Shown in pieces: positions 1-5,772 of a DNA stretch of 10,202 bases. Source of the DNA: Prevotellaceae bacterium UBA711 (GTDB taxonomy: Bacteria > Bacteroidota > Bacteroidia > Bacteroidales > Bacteroidaceae); assembly GCA_002297545.1 (NCBI GenBank), contig DBLZ01000077.1, positions 841 through 11,042 of the forward strand, in the 5' to 3' direction. The position numbers were made by a program, and so were the translations under genes. Below the pieces are notes generated by a model that saw only the letters and a list, made by a program, of their open reading frames with translations, was not told the origin of the DNA and did no database searches. Numbering within the stretch: position 1 is the stretch's first letter; every line of letters starts with the position of its first letter.

Positions 1-1276
1 ACAAATGACTTTCAACCTGCTGCAATGTGTCAAGAACTACACCTACCAGAATGAGCAAACTTGTACCGCCAAAGAACTGGGCAAACTCCTGAGACACCTT
101 CAGCAAACCGGCAAAAGCTGGCATACATGCTATAAGTGCCAAGAAAAGTGAGCCTGGCAATGTGAGACGGGACATAATCTGATCAAGGTATTCTGCAGTA
201 TCATGACCGGGACGTACACCGGGAATAAAGCCATTATTACGCTTCATGTCCTCGGCCATCTGCACAGGATTCATAGTGATCGCCGTGTAGAAATACGTAA
301 ATACTATTATGAGGAAAGCAAATACGATATTATACCACAAACTGGTATGATCACTAAGCGCAATGAGAGCCGCAGAGGGGTTTTCGTTACCACTGACCAA
401 GCCAAGCAACTGAACAGGAATGAACATTATAGCCTGAGCAAAGATGATGGGCATGACGTTAGCTGCAAATAACTTGAGAGGTATGTACTGACGAGAGCCG
501 CCAATCTGCTGACCGGCATAAACGCGCTTGGCATACTGTACAGGCACCTTGCGTGTGCCCTGAACCAAGAGGATAGCCGCACAAATAACAGCCATCAGTA
601 TTACCAACTCAAAGACAAACGTAACCAAGCCACCACCGCTCAAGTTACTCAAACGTGCAAGTAACTCTTGGCCGAATGCCTGAGGAAGGCGAGCAATGAT
701 ACCGAGCATAATTATCAATGACACACCATTGCCAATACCCTTGTCCGTAATACGTTCACCCAACCAAAGAACAAACATACTACCGGCCATCAACATGATG
801 GTGCTGGACACTATAAACAGCGTCCAATCCAACTCAGGATTCAATGCAGCACCCGCCGTCATCTGAAGATGTATCAGATAAAAGGGAGCCTGAATCAAAA
901 GGATAAAGATAGTCAAGAAGCGAGTGTATTGATTCATCTTCCTACGACCACTCTCACCCTCGCGTTGCATTTTCTGGAAATGAGGCACTATAAATGCAAA
1001 CAGCTGAATGACAATTGAAGCCGAAATGTATGGCATGATACCCAATGCAAATACTGATGCATTTGAGAACGCGCCACCAGAGAACATATTCAACAGAGAC
1101 ATCAAGCCAGTATTGGTCTGCTCATGCAACTGCGCCAAAGCGTCAGGATTGATACCGGGGAGCACGACGAAAGAACCGAAACGGTAAATTGCGGCTAACC
1201 CCAAGGTGAAGAGGATCCTGGTTCTCAGGTCCTCTACACTCCATATGTTCTTTAAGGTTTCAATAAACTTTTTCAT
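1..1276 (-). CDS. secY: Protein translocase subunit SecY (3' end cut by window edge)
   Basis: SecY is the pore subunit of the SecYEG channel in the inner membrane. It passes unfolded secretory proteins across the membrane and inserts membrane proteins, working with SecA and with docked ribosomes. The start ATG is at 1276, 5 bp after the rplO stop, and 425 codons are readable before the window ends. The family is usually about 440-450 residues, so roughly 20 C-terminal residues are missing. The first membrane segment is near residues 19-40, after the N-terminal stretch MKKFIETLKNIWSVEDLRTR. The conserved cytoplasmic loop between segments 6 and 7 carries YAKRVYAGQQIGGSRQYIPL (residues 248-267). 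The next large cytoplasmic loop carries GFIPGVRPG (349-357), whose Arg355 matches the functionally critical Arg357 of E. coli. No Shine-Dalgarno motif is visible. Its place after rplO is the standard end of the spc block. Identification is very secure. Confidence 0.97.
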   Translation of the reverse strand, partial: MKKFIETLKNIWSVEDLRTRILFTLGLAAIYRFGSFVVLPGINPDALAQLHEQTNTGLMSLLNMFSGGAFSNASVFALGIMPYISASIVIQLFAFIVPHFQKMQREGESGRRKMNQYTRFLTIFILLIQAPFYLIHLQMTAGAALNPELDWTLFIVSSTIMLMAGSMFVLWLGERITDKGIGNGVSLIIMLGIIARLPQAFGQELLARLSNLSGGGLVTFVFELVILMAVICAAILLVQGTRKVPVQYAKRVYAGQQIGGSRQYIPLKLFAANVMPIIFAQAIMFIPVQLLGLVSGNENPSAALIALSDHTSLWYNIVFAFLIIVFTYFYTAITMNPVQMAEDMKRNNGFIPGVRPGHDTAEYLDQIMSRLTLPGSLFLALIACMPAFAGLLKVSQEFAQFFGGTSLLILVGVVLDTLQQVESHL

Positions 1277-1281
1277 TCTGT

Positions 1282-1725
1282 TTACAATTTAGTGGCAGTA
1301 CCTCCGGCGGCGACAATAGCAGCCTCTGCAGTCTTAGAGAATGCATTTGCAGTAACTTCAACCTTTGCGTTCAAAGTTCCGTTACCCAAAACCTTCACCA
1401 ACTGACCTGCCTTAGCATAACCAGCAGCAATAATCTCGGCTACTCCGATAGTAATGATGCCTTTGTCCGCCATTGCCTGCAGAGCAGACAGATTTACCGG
1501 CTGATACTCTATATGGTTGATGTTCTTGAAACCAAACTTAGGCAGACGACGCTGCAAAGGCATCTGACCACCCTCGAAGCCGATTTTCTTTTTGTAACCA
1601 GAACGAGCCTTAGCACCCTTGTGACCACGGGTAGAAGTTCCACCCAAACCACTGCCGGGACCGCGACCTATTCTACGCTCGCTGTGAGTTGAGCCAGCAG
1701 CGGGCTTCAATGTATTTAACTTCAT
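1282..1725 (-). CDS. rplO: 50S ribosomal protein L15 (uL15)
   Basis: L15 is a late-assembling large-subunit protein that contacts 23S rRNA and bridges several domains near L4 and L35. The 147-residue product has the usual bacterial length. Its N-terminal half is the typical Gly/Arg/Lys-rich extension that threads into rRNA: GRGPGSGLGGTSTRGHKG (residues 20-37) followed by ARSG and EGGQMPLQRRLPKFGF (51-66). The globular C-terminal half (about 75-147) ends in an Ala/Gly-rich helix and strand. The start is the only sensible Met and gives the conserved opening MKLNTLKPA. The gene lies 36 bp after rpmD and 5 bp before secY. I see no Shine-Dalgarno motif; the upstream gap is A/T-rich. Confidence 0.98.
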   Translation of the reverse strand: MKLNTLKPAAGSTHSERRIGRGPGSGLGGTSTRGHKGAKARSGYKKKIGFEGGQMPLQRRLPKFGFKNINHIEYQPVNLSALQAMADKGIITIGVAEIIAAGYAKAGQLVKVLGNGTLNAKVEVTANAFSKTAEAAIVAAGGTATKL

Positions 1726-1761
1726 AACGTTTTCAGTTTTTGAATTGAGTAAAACCTGAGA

Positions 1762-1938
1762 TTAGTCAATAACCTTCACCAAGTGATGAACTGCCTGAAT
1801 CAATCCACGATTGTTAGCATTGTCCTCCAATTCTACAATCTGATTCAACTTCTTCAGGCCCATAGTATCCAGGGTTGCCTTCTGGCGCTTAGGAGCATGG
1901 ATACGGCTCTTGACTTGTTGTACCTTAATAGTTGCCAT
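1762..1938 (-). CDS. rpmD: 50S ribosomal protein L30 (uL30)
   Basis: L30 is a small protein on the solvent side of the large subunit, next to 5S rRNA and L5/L18 neighbours. I translated this 58-residue ORF by hand: it begins MATIKVQQVKSRIHAPKRQK, continues with TLDTMGLKKLNQIVELEDN and ends HHLVKVID before a TAA stop. Length and position between rpsE and rplO are exactly those of bacterial rpmD. The opening strand (TIKVQQVKSRI), the TLDTMGLKKL helix and the closing HLVKV strand all fit the family fold. The middle and C-terminal sequence seem more divergent than the Bacteroides and Prevotella L30 proteins I recall, which usually read close to GMVDKVKHLV where this one has LIQAVHHLVKV. The start has one of the few good Shine-Dalgarno motifs in the window, AAGGAG, 9 nt upstream. 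It lies 23 bp after rpsE. Confidence 0.95.
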   Translation of the reverse strand: MATIKVQQVKSRIHAPKRQKATLDTMGLKKLNQIVELEDNANNRGLIQAVHHLVKVID

Positions 1939-1947
1939 AATACGTTT

Positions 1948-1953
1948 CTCCTT
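1948..1953 (-). promoter_or_regulatory. Shine-Dalgarno sequence of rpmD
   Basis: On the minus strand AAGGAG lies in the 23-bp rpsE-rpmD gap and ends 9 nt before the rpmD ATG. Most starts in this cluster have no such motif, so its presence here is notable and also supports the chosen start. Confidence 0.7.
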
Positions 1954-1961
1954 ATTATTAT

Positions 1962-2471
1962 TTAACCACGGAATACTTTCTCCAAGCTGATGCCACGGCT
2001 CTGAGCAACCTGACGTGCATCACGGATGCTTGCCAATGCGCTAATGGTAGCCTTCACCAAATTGTGAGGGTTAGATGAACCCTTAGACTTGGCCAAACAG
2101 TCAGTAATACCTACGCTCTCGAGCACGGCACGCATAGCACCACCGGCTACAACACCGGTACCATGGCTGGCAGGCATGACGAGAACATCGGCACCACCAA
2201 ATTTGGCAGCAGCCTCATGAGGCACGGTTCCATTGAGAACAGGAACCTCAACAAGATTCTTCTTGGCGGCCTCTACACCCTTGGCAATGGCAGCAGTTAC
2301 TTCGCCGGCCTTACCCAAACCCCAGCCAATGATGCCGTTTCCGTTGCCTACAACGACAATTGCGCTAAAGGTGAAAGTACGACCACCCTTGGTAACCTTA
2401 GTAACGCGGTTGATAGCAACCAAACGGTCCTTCAATTCCTCGCTATTGATATTAATATTCTTAATTGCCAT
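1962..2471 (-). CDS. rpsE: 30S ribosomal protein S5 (uS5)
   Basis: S5 sits at the back of the 30S subunit, helps form the mRNA entry channel together with S3 and S4, and influences decoding accuracy. The product is 169 residues, the usual size. The N-terminal double-stranded-RNA-binding-like domain includes the loop NRVTKVTKGGRTFTF (residues 21-35), which corresponds to the loop where E. coli spectinomycin-resistance changes occur, followed by VVGNGNGIIGWGLGKAGEV (40-58). The C-terminal domain shows ASHGTGVVAGGAMRAVLESV (101-120) and SKGSSNPHNLVKAT (129-142). The Lys-Gly-Gly of the loop is intact and nothing suggests resistance. It follows rplR by 8 bp and precedes rpmD by 23 bp. There is no obvious Shine-Dalgarno motif. 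Confidence 0.98.
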   Translation of the reverse strand: MAIKNININSEELKDRLVAINRVTKVTKGGRTFTFSAIVVVGNGNGIIGWGLGKAGEVTAAIAKGVEAAKKNLVEVPVLNGTVPHEAAAKFGGADVLVMPASHGTGVVAGGAMRAVLESVGITDCLAKSKGSSNPHNLVKATISALASIRDARQVAQSRGISLEKVFRG

Positions 2472-2479
2472 AATCGTTA

Positions 2480-2821
2480 TTAGAATTTAAGTCCTCCGTT
2501 ACGTGCCGCATCAGCCACTTCCTTCACTCTACCGTGATACAGATAACCGTTACGATCGAATACCACTGTGGTAATACCAGCCTCAAGAGCCTTCTTTGCA
2601 ATCAACTCACCAACCTTGGCAGCCTGTTCTTTCTTAGGACAGGCCTCTATACCCAAACTGCTTGCACTTGCCAAAGTAGTACCTGTCAAGTCATTGATAA
2701 TCTGTACGTATATCTGCTTGTTACTGCGGAAAACGCTCATGCGAGGACGTGCGGCAGTACCAGAGATCTTGTTGCGAACTCTATATTTAATCTTAATTCG
2801 TCTTTCTATTTTTGTTGTCAT
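2480..2821 (-). CDS. rplR: 50S ribosomal protein L18 (uL18)
   Basis: L18 binds 5S rRNA together with L5 and anchors it in the central protuberance. The product is 113 residues, typical for bacteria. The N-terminus is basic (KIERRIKIKYRVRNKISG, residues 4-21), as expected for the disordered RNA-binding tail. It is followed by the core strands RPRMSVFRSNKQIYVQIIND (25-44). The C-terminal signature is FDRNGYLYHGRVKEVADAAR (88-107), closed by the conserved ending GGLKF. It lies 20 bp after rplF and 8 bp before rpsE. The start MTTKIERR fits the family and has no upstream Shine-Dalgarno motif. Confidence 0.98.
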   Translation of the reverse strand: MTTKIERRIKIKYRVRNKISGTAARPRMSVFRSNKQIYVQIINDLTGTTLASASSLGIEACPKKEQAAKVGELIAKKALEAGITTVVFDRNGYLYHGRVKEVADAARNGGLKF

Positions 2822-2841
2822 AATCTTACGGATTTAAAGAT

Positions 2842-3408
2842 TTACTTTGCACCTGCTGACTTACCAGACTTTCTGCGGATAATCTCACCGGCGAAGAGTA
2901 CACCCTTGCCCTTGTAAGGTTCGGGCTTACGGAAAGAACGAATTTTTGCGCATACCTGACCGAGTAACTGCTTGTCGCAGGACTCCAGGATAATCAGAGG
3001 ATTTTGATTTCTCTCAGACTTGGTCTCAACCTTTACTTCTGAAGGCAACTGGAAGAAAATGTTATGAGTGAAGCCCAAAGACAACTCCATCAAGTTACCC
3101 TGATTACTAACACGGAAACCGACGCCTACAAGTTCAAGAGTCTTCTTGTAACCTTCGCTTACGCCAACAACCATATTATGTACTAATGAACGATACAGAC
3201 CATGGAATGCCTGCTTCTGCTTAACATCAACGTCAGCAGCTTCATCTATCTCAAATACAATTTCTGAATCGGAAATCTTAACCAGGATAGAGGGATCGAT
3301 AGCCTGACTCATCTCACCCTTAGGACCTTTTACGCTTACTACATTGTTGTTGTAAGTAACGGTAACACCTGCGGGGATGATAATGGGCAATTTACCTATT
3401 CTTGACAT
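2842..3408 (-). CDS. rplF: 50S ribosomal protein L6 (uL6)
   Basis: L6 lies near the sarcin-ricin loop and the translation-factor binding site of the large subunit. The product is 188 residues, slightly longer than the E. coli protein (177) and within the normal range. Two tandem copies of the L6 fold are visible: residues about 1-82, opening SRIGKLPIIIPAGVTV, and about 83-170, opening VSEGYKKTLELVGVGFR. The signature PEPYKGKG is at residues 162-169. The tail IIRRKSGKSAGAK is basic. The gene starts 16 bp after rpsH. It has the strongest Shine-Dalgarno sequence in the window, AGGAGG, 8 nt upstream of the ATG, which fixes the start. Confidence 0.98.
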   Translation of the reverse strand: MSRIGKLPIIIPAGVTVTYNNNVVSVKGPKGEMSQAIDPSILVKISDSEIVFEIDEAADVDVKQKQAFHGLYRSLVHNMVVGVSEGYKKTLELVGVGFRVSNQGNLMELSLGFTHNIFFQLPSEVKVETKSERNQNPLIILESCDKQLLGQVCAKIRSFRKPEPYKGKGVLFAGEIIRRKSGKSAGAK

Positions 3409-3416
3409 TGCTAAAA

Positions 3417-3422
3417 CCTCCT
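3417..3422 (-). promoter_or_regulatory. Consensus Shine-Dalgarno sequence of rplF
   Basis: On the minus strand AGGAGG lies in the 16-bp rpsH-rplF gap, 8 nt before the rplF ATG (3408) and just after the rpsH stop codon. It is a perfect six-base match to the anti-Shine-Dalgarno core. That stands out because nearly all other starts here lack any such motif. Confidence 0.8.
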
Positions 3423-3424
3423 AT

Positions 3425-3820
3425 TTAATATACGTAGCAAAGAACCTCGCCGCCGATCTTCTGTTCTGCAGCCTCTTTGTTGGTCATTACACCCTTGGAT
3501 GTGGATATAATCGCAATACCCAGTCCATTAATAACTCTAGGCATATCTTTGTAACCGGTGTACTTGCGCATACCGGGAGTAGATATACGTATCAACTTCT
3601 TGATAGCATTCTGACGAGTCTGCTCGTCATACTTCAAAGCCACCTTGATAGTTCCTTGAGGACCATCCTCCACAAACTTGTAGTTCAAGATGTAACCCTT
3701 TTCAAAGAGAATCTTGGTGATTTCCTTCTTCAAATTTGACGCAGGGCACTCAACAACACGGTGCTTTGCCTGGATTGCATTACGCAAACGCGTCAAATAA
3801 TCTGCAATTGGATCTGTCAT
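3425..3820 (-). CDS. rpsH: 30S ribosomal protein S8 (uS8)
   Basis: S8 is a primary 16S rRNA binder in the 30S central domain. In E. coli it also represses translation of the spc operon by binding a hairpin at the rplX-rplE junction. The product is 131 residues, the standard length. It opens MTDPIADYLTRLRNA and has the C-terminal RNA-binding signature GLGIAIISTSKGVMT (residues 99-113), with the STSKG core at 106-110, and ends GGEVLCYVY. The start follows the only long gap of the operon (93 bp after rpsN). The sequence before the ATG is A/T-rich with no Shine-Dalgarno motif, a typical Bacteroidota start context. A short hairpin ends 19 nt before the ATG. Whether S8 autoregulates here cannot be told from sequence. 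Confidence 0.98.
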   Translation of the reverse strand: MTDPIADYLTRLRNAIQAKHRVVECPASNLKKEITKILFEKGYILNYKFVEDGPQGTIKVALKYDEQTRQNAIKKLIRISTPGMRKYTGYKDMPRVINGLGIAIISTSKGVMTNKEAAEQKIGGEVLCYVY

Positions 3821-3839
3821 TTGTTTAATGTTTAATTAA

Positions 3840-3854
3840 TCGGGACGATCCCGA
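3840..3854 (-). other. Short perfect hairpin upstream of rpsH
   Basis: On the minus strand TCGGGA, a 3-nt loop TCG, then TCCCGA form a 6-bp perfect stem, extendable by one G-U pair. It ends 19 nt before the rpsH ATG and is separated from it by A/T-rich sequence. In the mRNA it would sit in the rpsH 5' leader just outside the initiation footprint, so a protein-binding or translation-modulating role is possible. There is no U-run after it, so it is not a canonical intrinsic terminator. The function is inferred only from position. Confidence 0.5.
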
Positions 3855-3877
3855 CAATATTAAATAATAGTATATTT

Positions 3878-3909
3878 ATTGGCGCGCCTTTAAATAAAAG
3901 CCCGCCAAT
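3878..3909 (-). other. Long hairpin just after the rpsN stop
   Basis: Pairing 3896-3909 with 3878-3891 on the minus strand gives a stem of 13 pairs (12 Watson-Crick, one G-U) broken by a single G-G mismatch (3902/3885) and closed by a 4-nt ATTT loop. The outer arm is ATTGGCG/CGCCAAT. It begins 4 nt after the rpsN stop codon. No run of U follows, only A/T-rich sequence, so it does not look like a strong Rho-independent terminator. It could be a weak attenuator, an RNA-processing or stabilising structure, or a ribosomal protein binding site. The rest of the 93-bp gap is A/T-rich, and I could not find a convincing Bacteroidota -33/-7 promoter in it. Confidence 0.6.
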
Positions 3910-3913
3910 TTTC

Positions 3914-4219
3914 TTACCAACTAGCCTTCTTGACTCCGGGAATCAAACCTACAGACGCCATCTCGCGGAACTGTATACGACTGATGCCGAACATACGGAT
4001 ATAACCCTTAGGACGACCGGTAATCTTGCAACGGTTGTGCAGGCGGATGGGATTAGCGTTACGAGGTATAGATTGGAGTTTCTGAGCAGCCTCGAAAGCA
4101 TCTGCCGGATCTGAAGCAGGATTATTGATAATCTTCTTCAGTGCAGCACGCTTCTCTGCATACTTAGCTACCATCTTAGCGCGCTTTACCTCGCGTGCCT
4201 TCATTGATTCTTTTGCCAT
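3914..4219 (-). CDS. rpsN: 30S ribosomal protein S14 (uS14), zinc-free type
   Basis: S14 is part of the 30S head, assembling late with S3 and S10. The 101-residue product is the long, zinc-independent type: the only cysteine is Cys64, and the paired CxxC motifs of the short zinc-binding form are absent. The N-terminal half is basic and helical (MAKESMKAREVKRAKMVAKY). The C-terminal half carries the signature HNRCKITGRPKGYIRMFGIS (residues 61-80) and ends GLIPGVKKASW. The linker at about residues 31-56 (INNPASDPADAFEAAQKLQS) is fairly long. It is 9 bp after rplE and is followed by the 93-bp gap with hairpins. No Shine-Dalgarno motif is seen. Confidence 0.98.
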   Translation of the reverse strand: MAKESMKAREVKRAKMVAKYAEKRAALKKIINNPASDPADAFEAAQKLQSIPRNANPIRLHNRCKITGRPKGYIRMFGISRIQFREMASVGLIPGVKKASW

Positions 4220-4228
4220 AACTCTATA

Positions 4229-4783
4229 TTAGTTTTTAGCGTTCTTAAAGGGAAGACCAAACTCCTTCAACAGAGCATACCCCTCTTCGTCTGTCTTAGC
4301 TGTAGTAACGAAGGTGATATTCATGCCCAAGATACGATCGATGGTATCGATATTGATCTCAGGGAATATAATCTGCTCCTGAATACCCAAAGTATAGTTA
4401 CCACGACCATCAAACTTGCTTTCAATACCCTTGAAGTCACGAATACGGGGTAGAGCCACACGTACCAACTTCTCCAGGAACTCATACATGTGCTGACGGC
4501 GCAGGGTCACCATGACACCGATGGGCATCTTCTTACGAAGTTTGAACTGAGCAACGTCCTTCTTTGAGAAAGTAGCAACAGCCTTTTGACCGGTAATCTC
4601 AGTAATCTCCTTGATAGCAACTTCGATAATCTTTTTATCTGCAGTTGCCATACCCAAACCCTGATTGATAACAATCTTCTTCAGGACGGGAATCTGCATT
4701 GAAGAACTATAGTTGAACTGCTTCATCAACGCAGGAGCGATACGCTCGTTATATTCTTTCTTGAGGCTTGCAGTATTTGCCAT
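4229..4783 (-). CDS. rplE: 50S ribosomal protein L5 (uL5)
   Basis: L5 binds 5S rRNA in the central protuberance and contacts the P-site tRNA and S13 in the inter-subunit bridge. The product is 184 residues with the start at 4783 (MANTASLKKEYNERIAPALM). The frame stays open upstream to an ATG at 4837, but that would add 18 residues lying inside rplX with no family match, so I reject it. Signature sequence: KIVINQGLGMATADKK (residues 36-51), TFSKKDVAQFKLRKKMPIGV (71-90) and the C-terminal NITFVTTAKTDEEGYALLKE (155-174). The gap to rplX is 1 bp. An AGAGGA-type Shine-Dalgarno motif lies inside the rplX 3' end. Confidence 0.98.
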   Translation of the reverse strand: MANTASLKKEYNERIAPALMKQFNYSSSMQIPVLKKIVINQGLGMATADKKIIEVAIKEITEITGQKAVATFSKKDVAQFKLRKKMPIGVMVTLRRQHMYEFLEKLVRVALPRIRDFKGIESKFDGRGNYTLGIQEQIIFPEINIDTIDRILGMNITFVTTAKTDEEGYALLKEFGLPFKNAKN

Positions 4784-4784
4784 T

Positions 4785-5102
4785 TTAGATTTCCTCTCCA
4801 CTCTTTTTAGCGAAACGGACCAACTTACCGTCTGCATTCAGTTTTCTACCAATGCGAGTAGCCTTACCTGTCTTTGGGTCAACCGGGTTCAGGTTAGAGA
4901 TATGGATAGGAGCCTCAATCTCAATAATACCGCCCTGGGGGTACTTAGCGCTGGGCTTTTGGCTCTTCTTAACCTTATTTACACCCTCGACGATGGCGCG
5001 CTGCTCTTTAACGAACACCTTCAACACCTTACCGCTCTGGCCCTTATTCTCTCCAGAATTAACGATTACGGTGTCGCCTTTCTTAATGTGTAATTTACTC
5101 AT
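4785..5102 (-). CDS. rplX: 50S ribosomal protein L24 (uL24)
   Basis: L24 is one of the two assembly-initiator proteins of the large subunit and lies near the peptide exit tunnel opening. The product is 105 residues, the standard length. A KOW motif is clear at about residues 7-30 (KKGDTVIVNSGENKGQSGKV at 7-26). It is followed by the family block VEGVNKVKKSQKPSAKYPQG (38-57) and GIIEIEAPIHISNLNPVDPK (58-77), then a basic C-terminal part. It lies 28 bp after rplN and 1 bp before rplE. In E. coli the S8 repressor target is at this junction; with only 1 bp between genes I could not recognise such a structure here. Confidence 0.98.
   Translation of the reverse strand: MSKLHIKKGDTVIVNSGENKGQSGKVLKVFVKEQRAIVEGVNKVKKSQKPSAKYPQGGIIEIEAPIHISNLNPVDPKTGKATRIGRKLNADGKLVRFAKKSGEEI
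4792..4797 (-). promoter_or_regulatory. Probable Shine-Dalgarno sequence of rplE, inside the rplX 3' end
   Basis: On the minus strand AGAGGA occurs within the last codons of rplX (Gly-Glu-Glu-Ile), 8 nt before the rplE ATG at 4783. The spacing is suitable and it supports 4783 over the upstream ATG. Being inside a coding sequence, the match could be fortuitous. Confidence 0.5.
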
Positions 5103-5130
5103 TGTACTGTTCTTCTTACGTCTTCAATAA

Positions 5131-5496
5131 TTAAAGAACCTCAGGTGCCAAAGACACGACCTTCATGTTTGCAGCACGAAGCTCACGGGCAACAGGGCCG
5201 AAGATACGACTACCACGCAAATCGCCTGCATTGTTCAGCAGTACACATGCATTGTCATCGAAGCGGATATAAGAACCATCTGCACGACGAACCTCTTTCT
5301 TAGTACGTACTATCAAGGCCTTTGATACTGCACCTTTCTTCACATCACTGGTGGGGATTGCGCTTTGGATAGCAACCACAATCACATCACCTATAGAAGC
5401 GTAGCGACGGCGTGTACCACCGAGGACACGAATGCACTTCGCCTCCTTGGCACCACTATTGTCCGCTACAACTAATCTAGATTCTGCCTGTATCAT
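5131..5496 (-). CDS. rplN: 50S ribosomal protein L14 (uL14)
   Basis: L14 binds 23S rRNA next to L19, forms inter-subunit bridges with h14 of 16S rRNA, and is the docking site for the silencing factor RsfS. The product is 121 residues, with the family's beta-barrel pattern: MIQAESRLVVADNSGAKEAK (1-20), then GDVIVVAIQSAIP (36-48), KKGAVSKALIVRTKKEVRR (53-71) and GSRIFGPVARELR (95-107). The opening MIQ-SRLVVADNSGAK is nearly invariant and fixes the start. Only 2 bp separate it from rpsQ, so the independent spc promoter that precedes rplN in E. coli has no intergenic room here. Confidence 0.99.
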   Translation of the reverse strand: MIQAESRLVVADNSGAKEAKCIRVLGGTRRRYASIGDVIVVAIQSAIPTSDVKKGAVSKALIVRTKKEVRRADGSYIRFDDNACVLLNNAGDLRGSRIFGPVARELRAANMKVVSLAPEVL

Positions 5497-5498
5497 TT

Positions 5499-5756
5499 TT
5501 ACTTAGCTCTTTCTACGATTTCTACTACTCTCCATCTCTTGGTCTTGCTCAGAGGACGAGTTTCCATAATCAAAACGGTATCACCCTTGTGGCAATCGTT
5601 CTTCTCGTCATGTGCATGGTACTTCTTCGTCTTAGCAACGAACTTACCATATATCGGGTGCTTCTCCTTGAACTTGGCGGCAACGACGATGGTTTTATCC
5701 ATCTTATCGCTAACTACGACACCCGTACGAGTTTTTCTCAAATTTCTTGCTTCCAT
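5499..5756 (-). CDS. rpsQ: 30S ribosomal protein S17 (uS17)
   Basis: S17 is a primary 16S rRNA binder of the 5' domain of the small subunit, with an OB fold. The product is 85 residues, the normal size. It opens MEARNLRKTRTGVVVSDKMD (1-20), then KTIVVAAK, and carries the signature GDTVLIMETRPLSKTKRW (58-75). The start lies 16 bp after rpmC. A weak AGGT occurs in the gap, but no real Shine-Dalgarno motif. It is the last gene of the classical S10 block and is followed by rplN after 2 bp. Confidence 0.98.
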   Translation of the reverse strand: MEARNLRKTRTGVVVSDKMDKTIVVAAKFKEKHPIYGKFVAKTKKYHAHDEKNDCHKGDTVLIMETRPLSKTKRWRVVEIVERAK

Positions 5757-5772
5757 ATACTGAAGTACCTAT

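Noticed and set aside
203..472. 89-codon plus-strand ORF opposite secY
   Set aside because: It lies fully antisense to a well-conserved secY reading frame and its product has no recognisable domain. It is a shadow of the coding frame.
1726..1761. Weak hairpin in the rpmD-rplO gap
   Set aside because: Only five consecutive G/A/T-rich pairs (GTTTT with AAAAC) around a 10-nt loop; such pairing is common by chance in A/T-rich leaders.
3855..3877. Possible Bacteroidota promoter in the rpsN-rpsH gap (TAATATTG, resembling a TAnnTTTG -7 box)
   Set aside because: One position disagrees with the consensus, and I could not find a suitably spaced -33 TTTG. In such A/T-rich sequence a match of this quality is expected by chance.
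3878..3909. Rho-independent terminator after rpsN
   Set aside because: The stem is good but no U-tract follows on the minus strand, and essential co-regulated genes continue directly downstream.
4784..4837. Upstream extension of rplE to an ATG at 4837
   Set aside because: The extra residues lie entirely inside the rplX coding region or stop codon and have no match in L5. The ATG at 4783 gives the conserved N-terminus.
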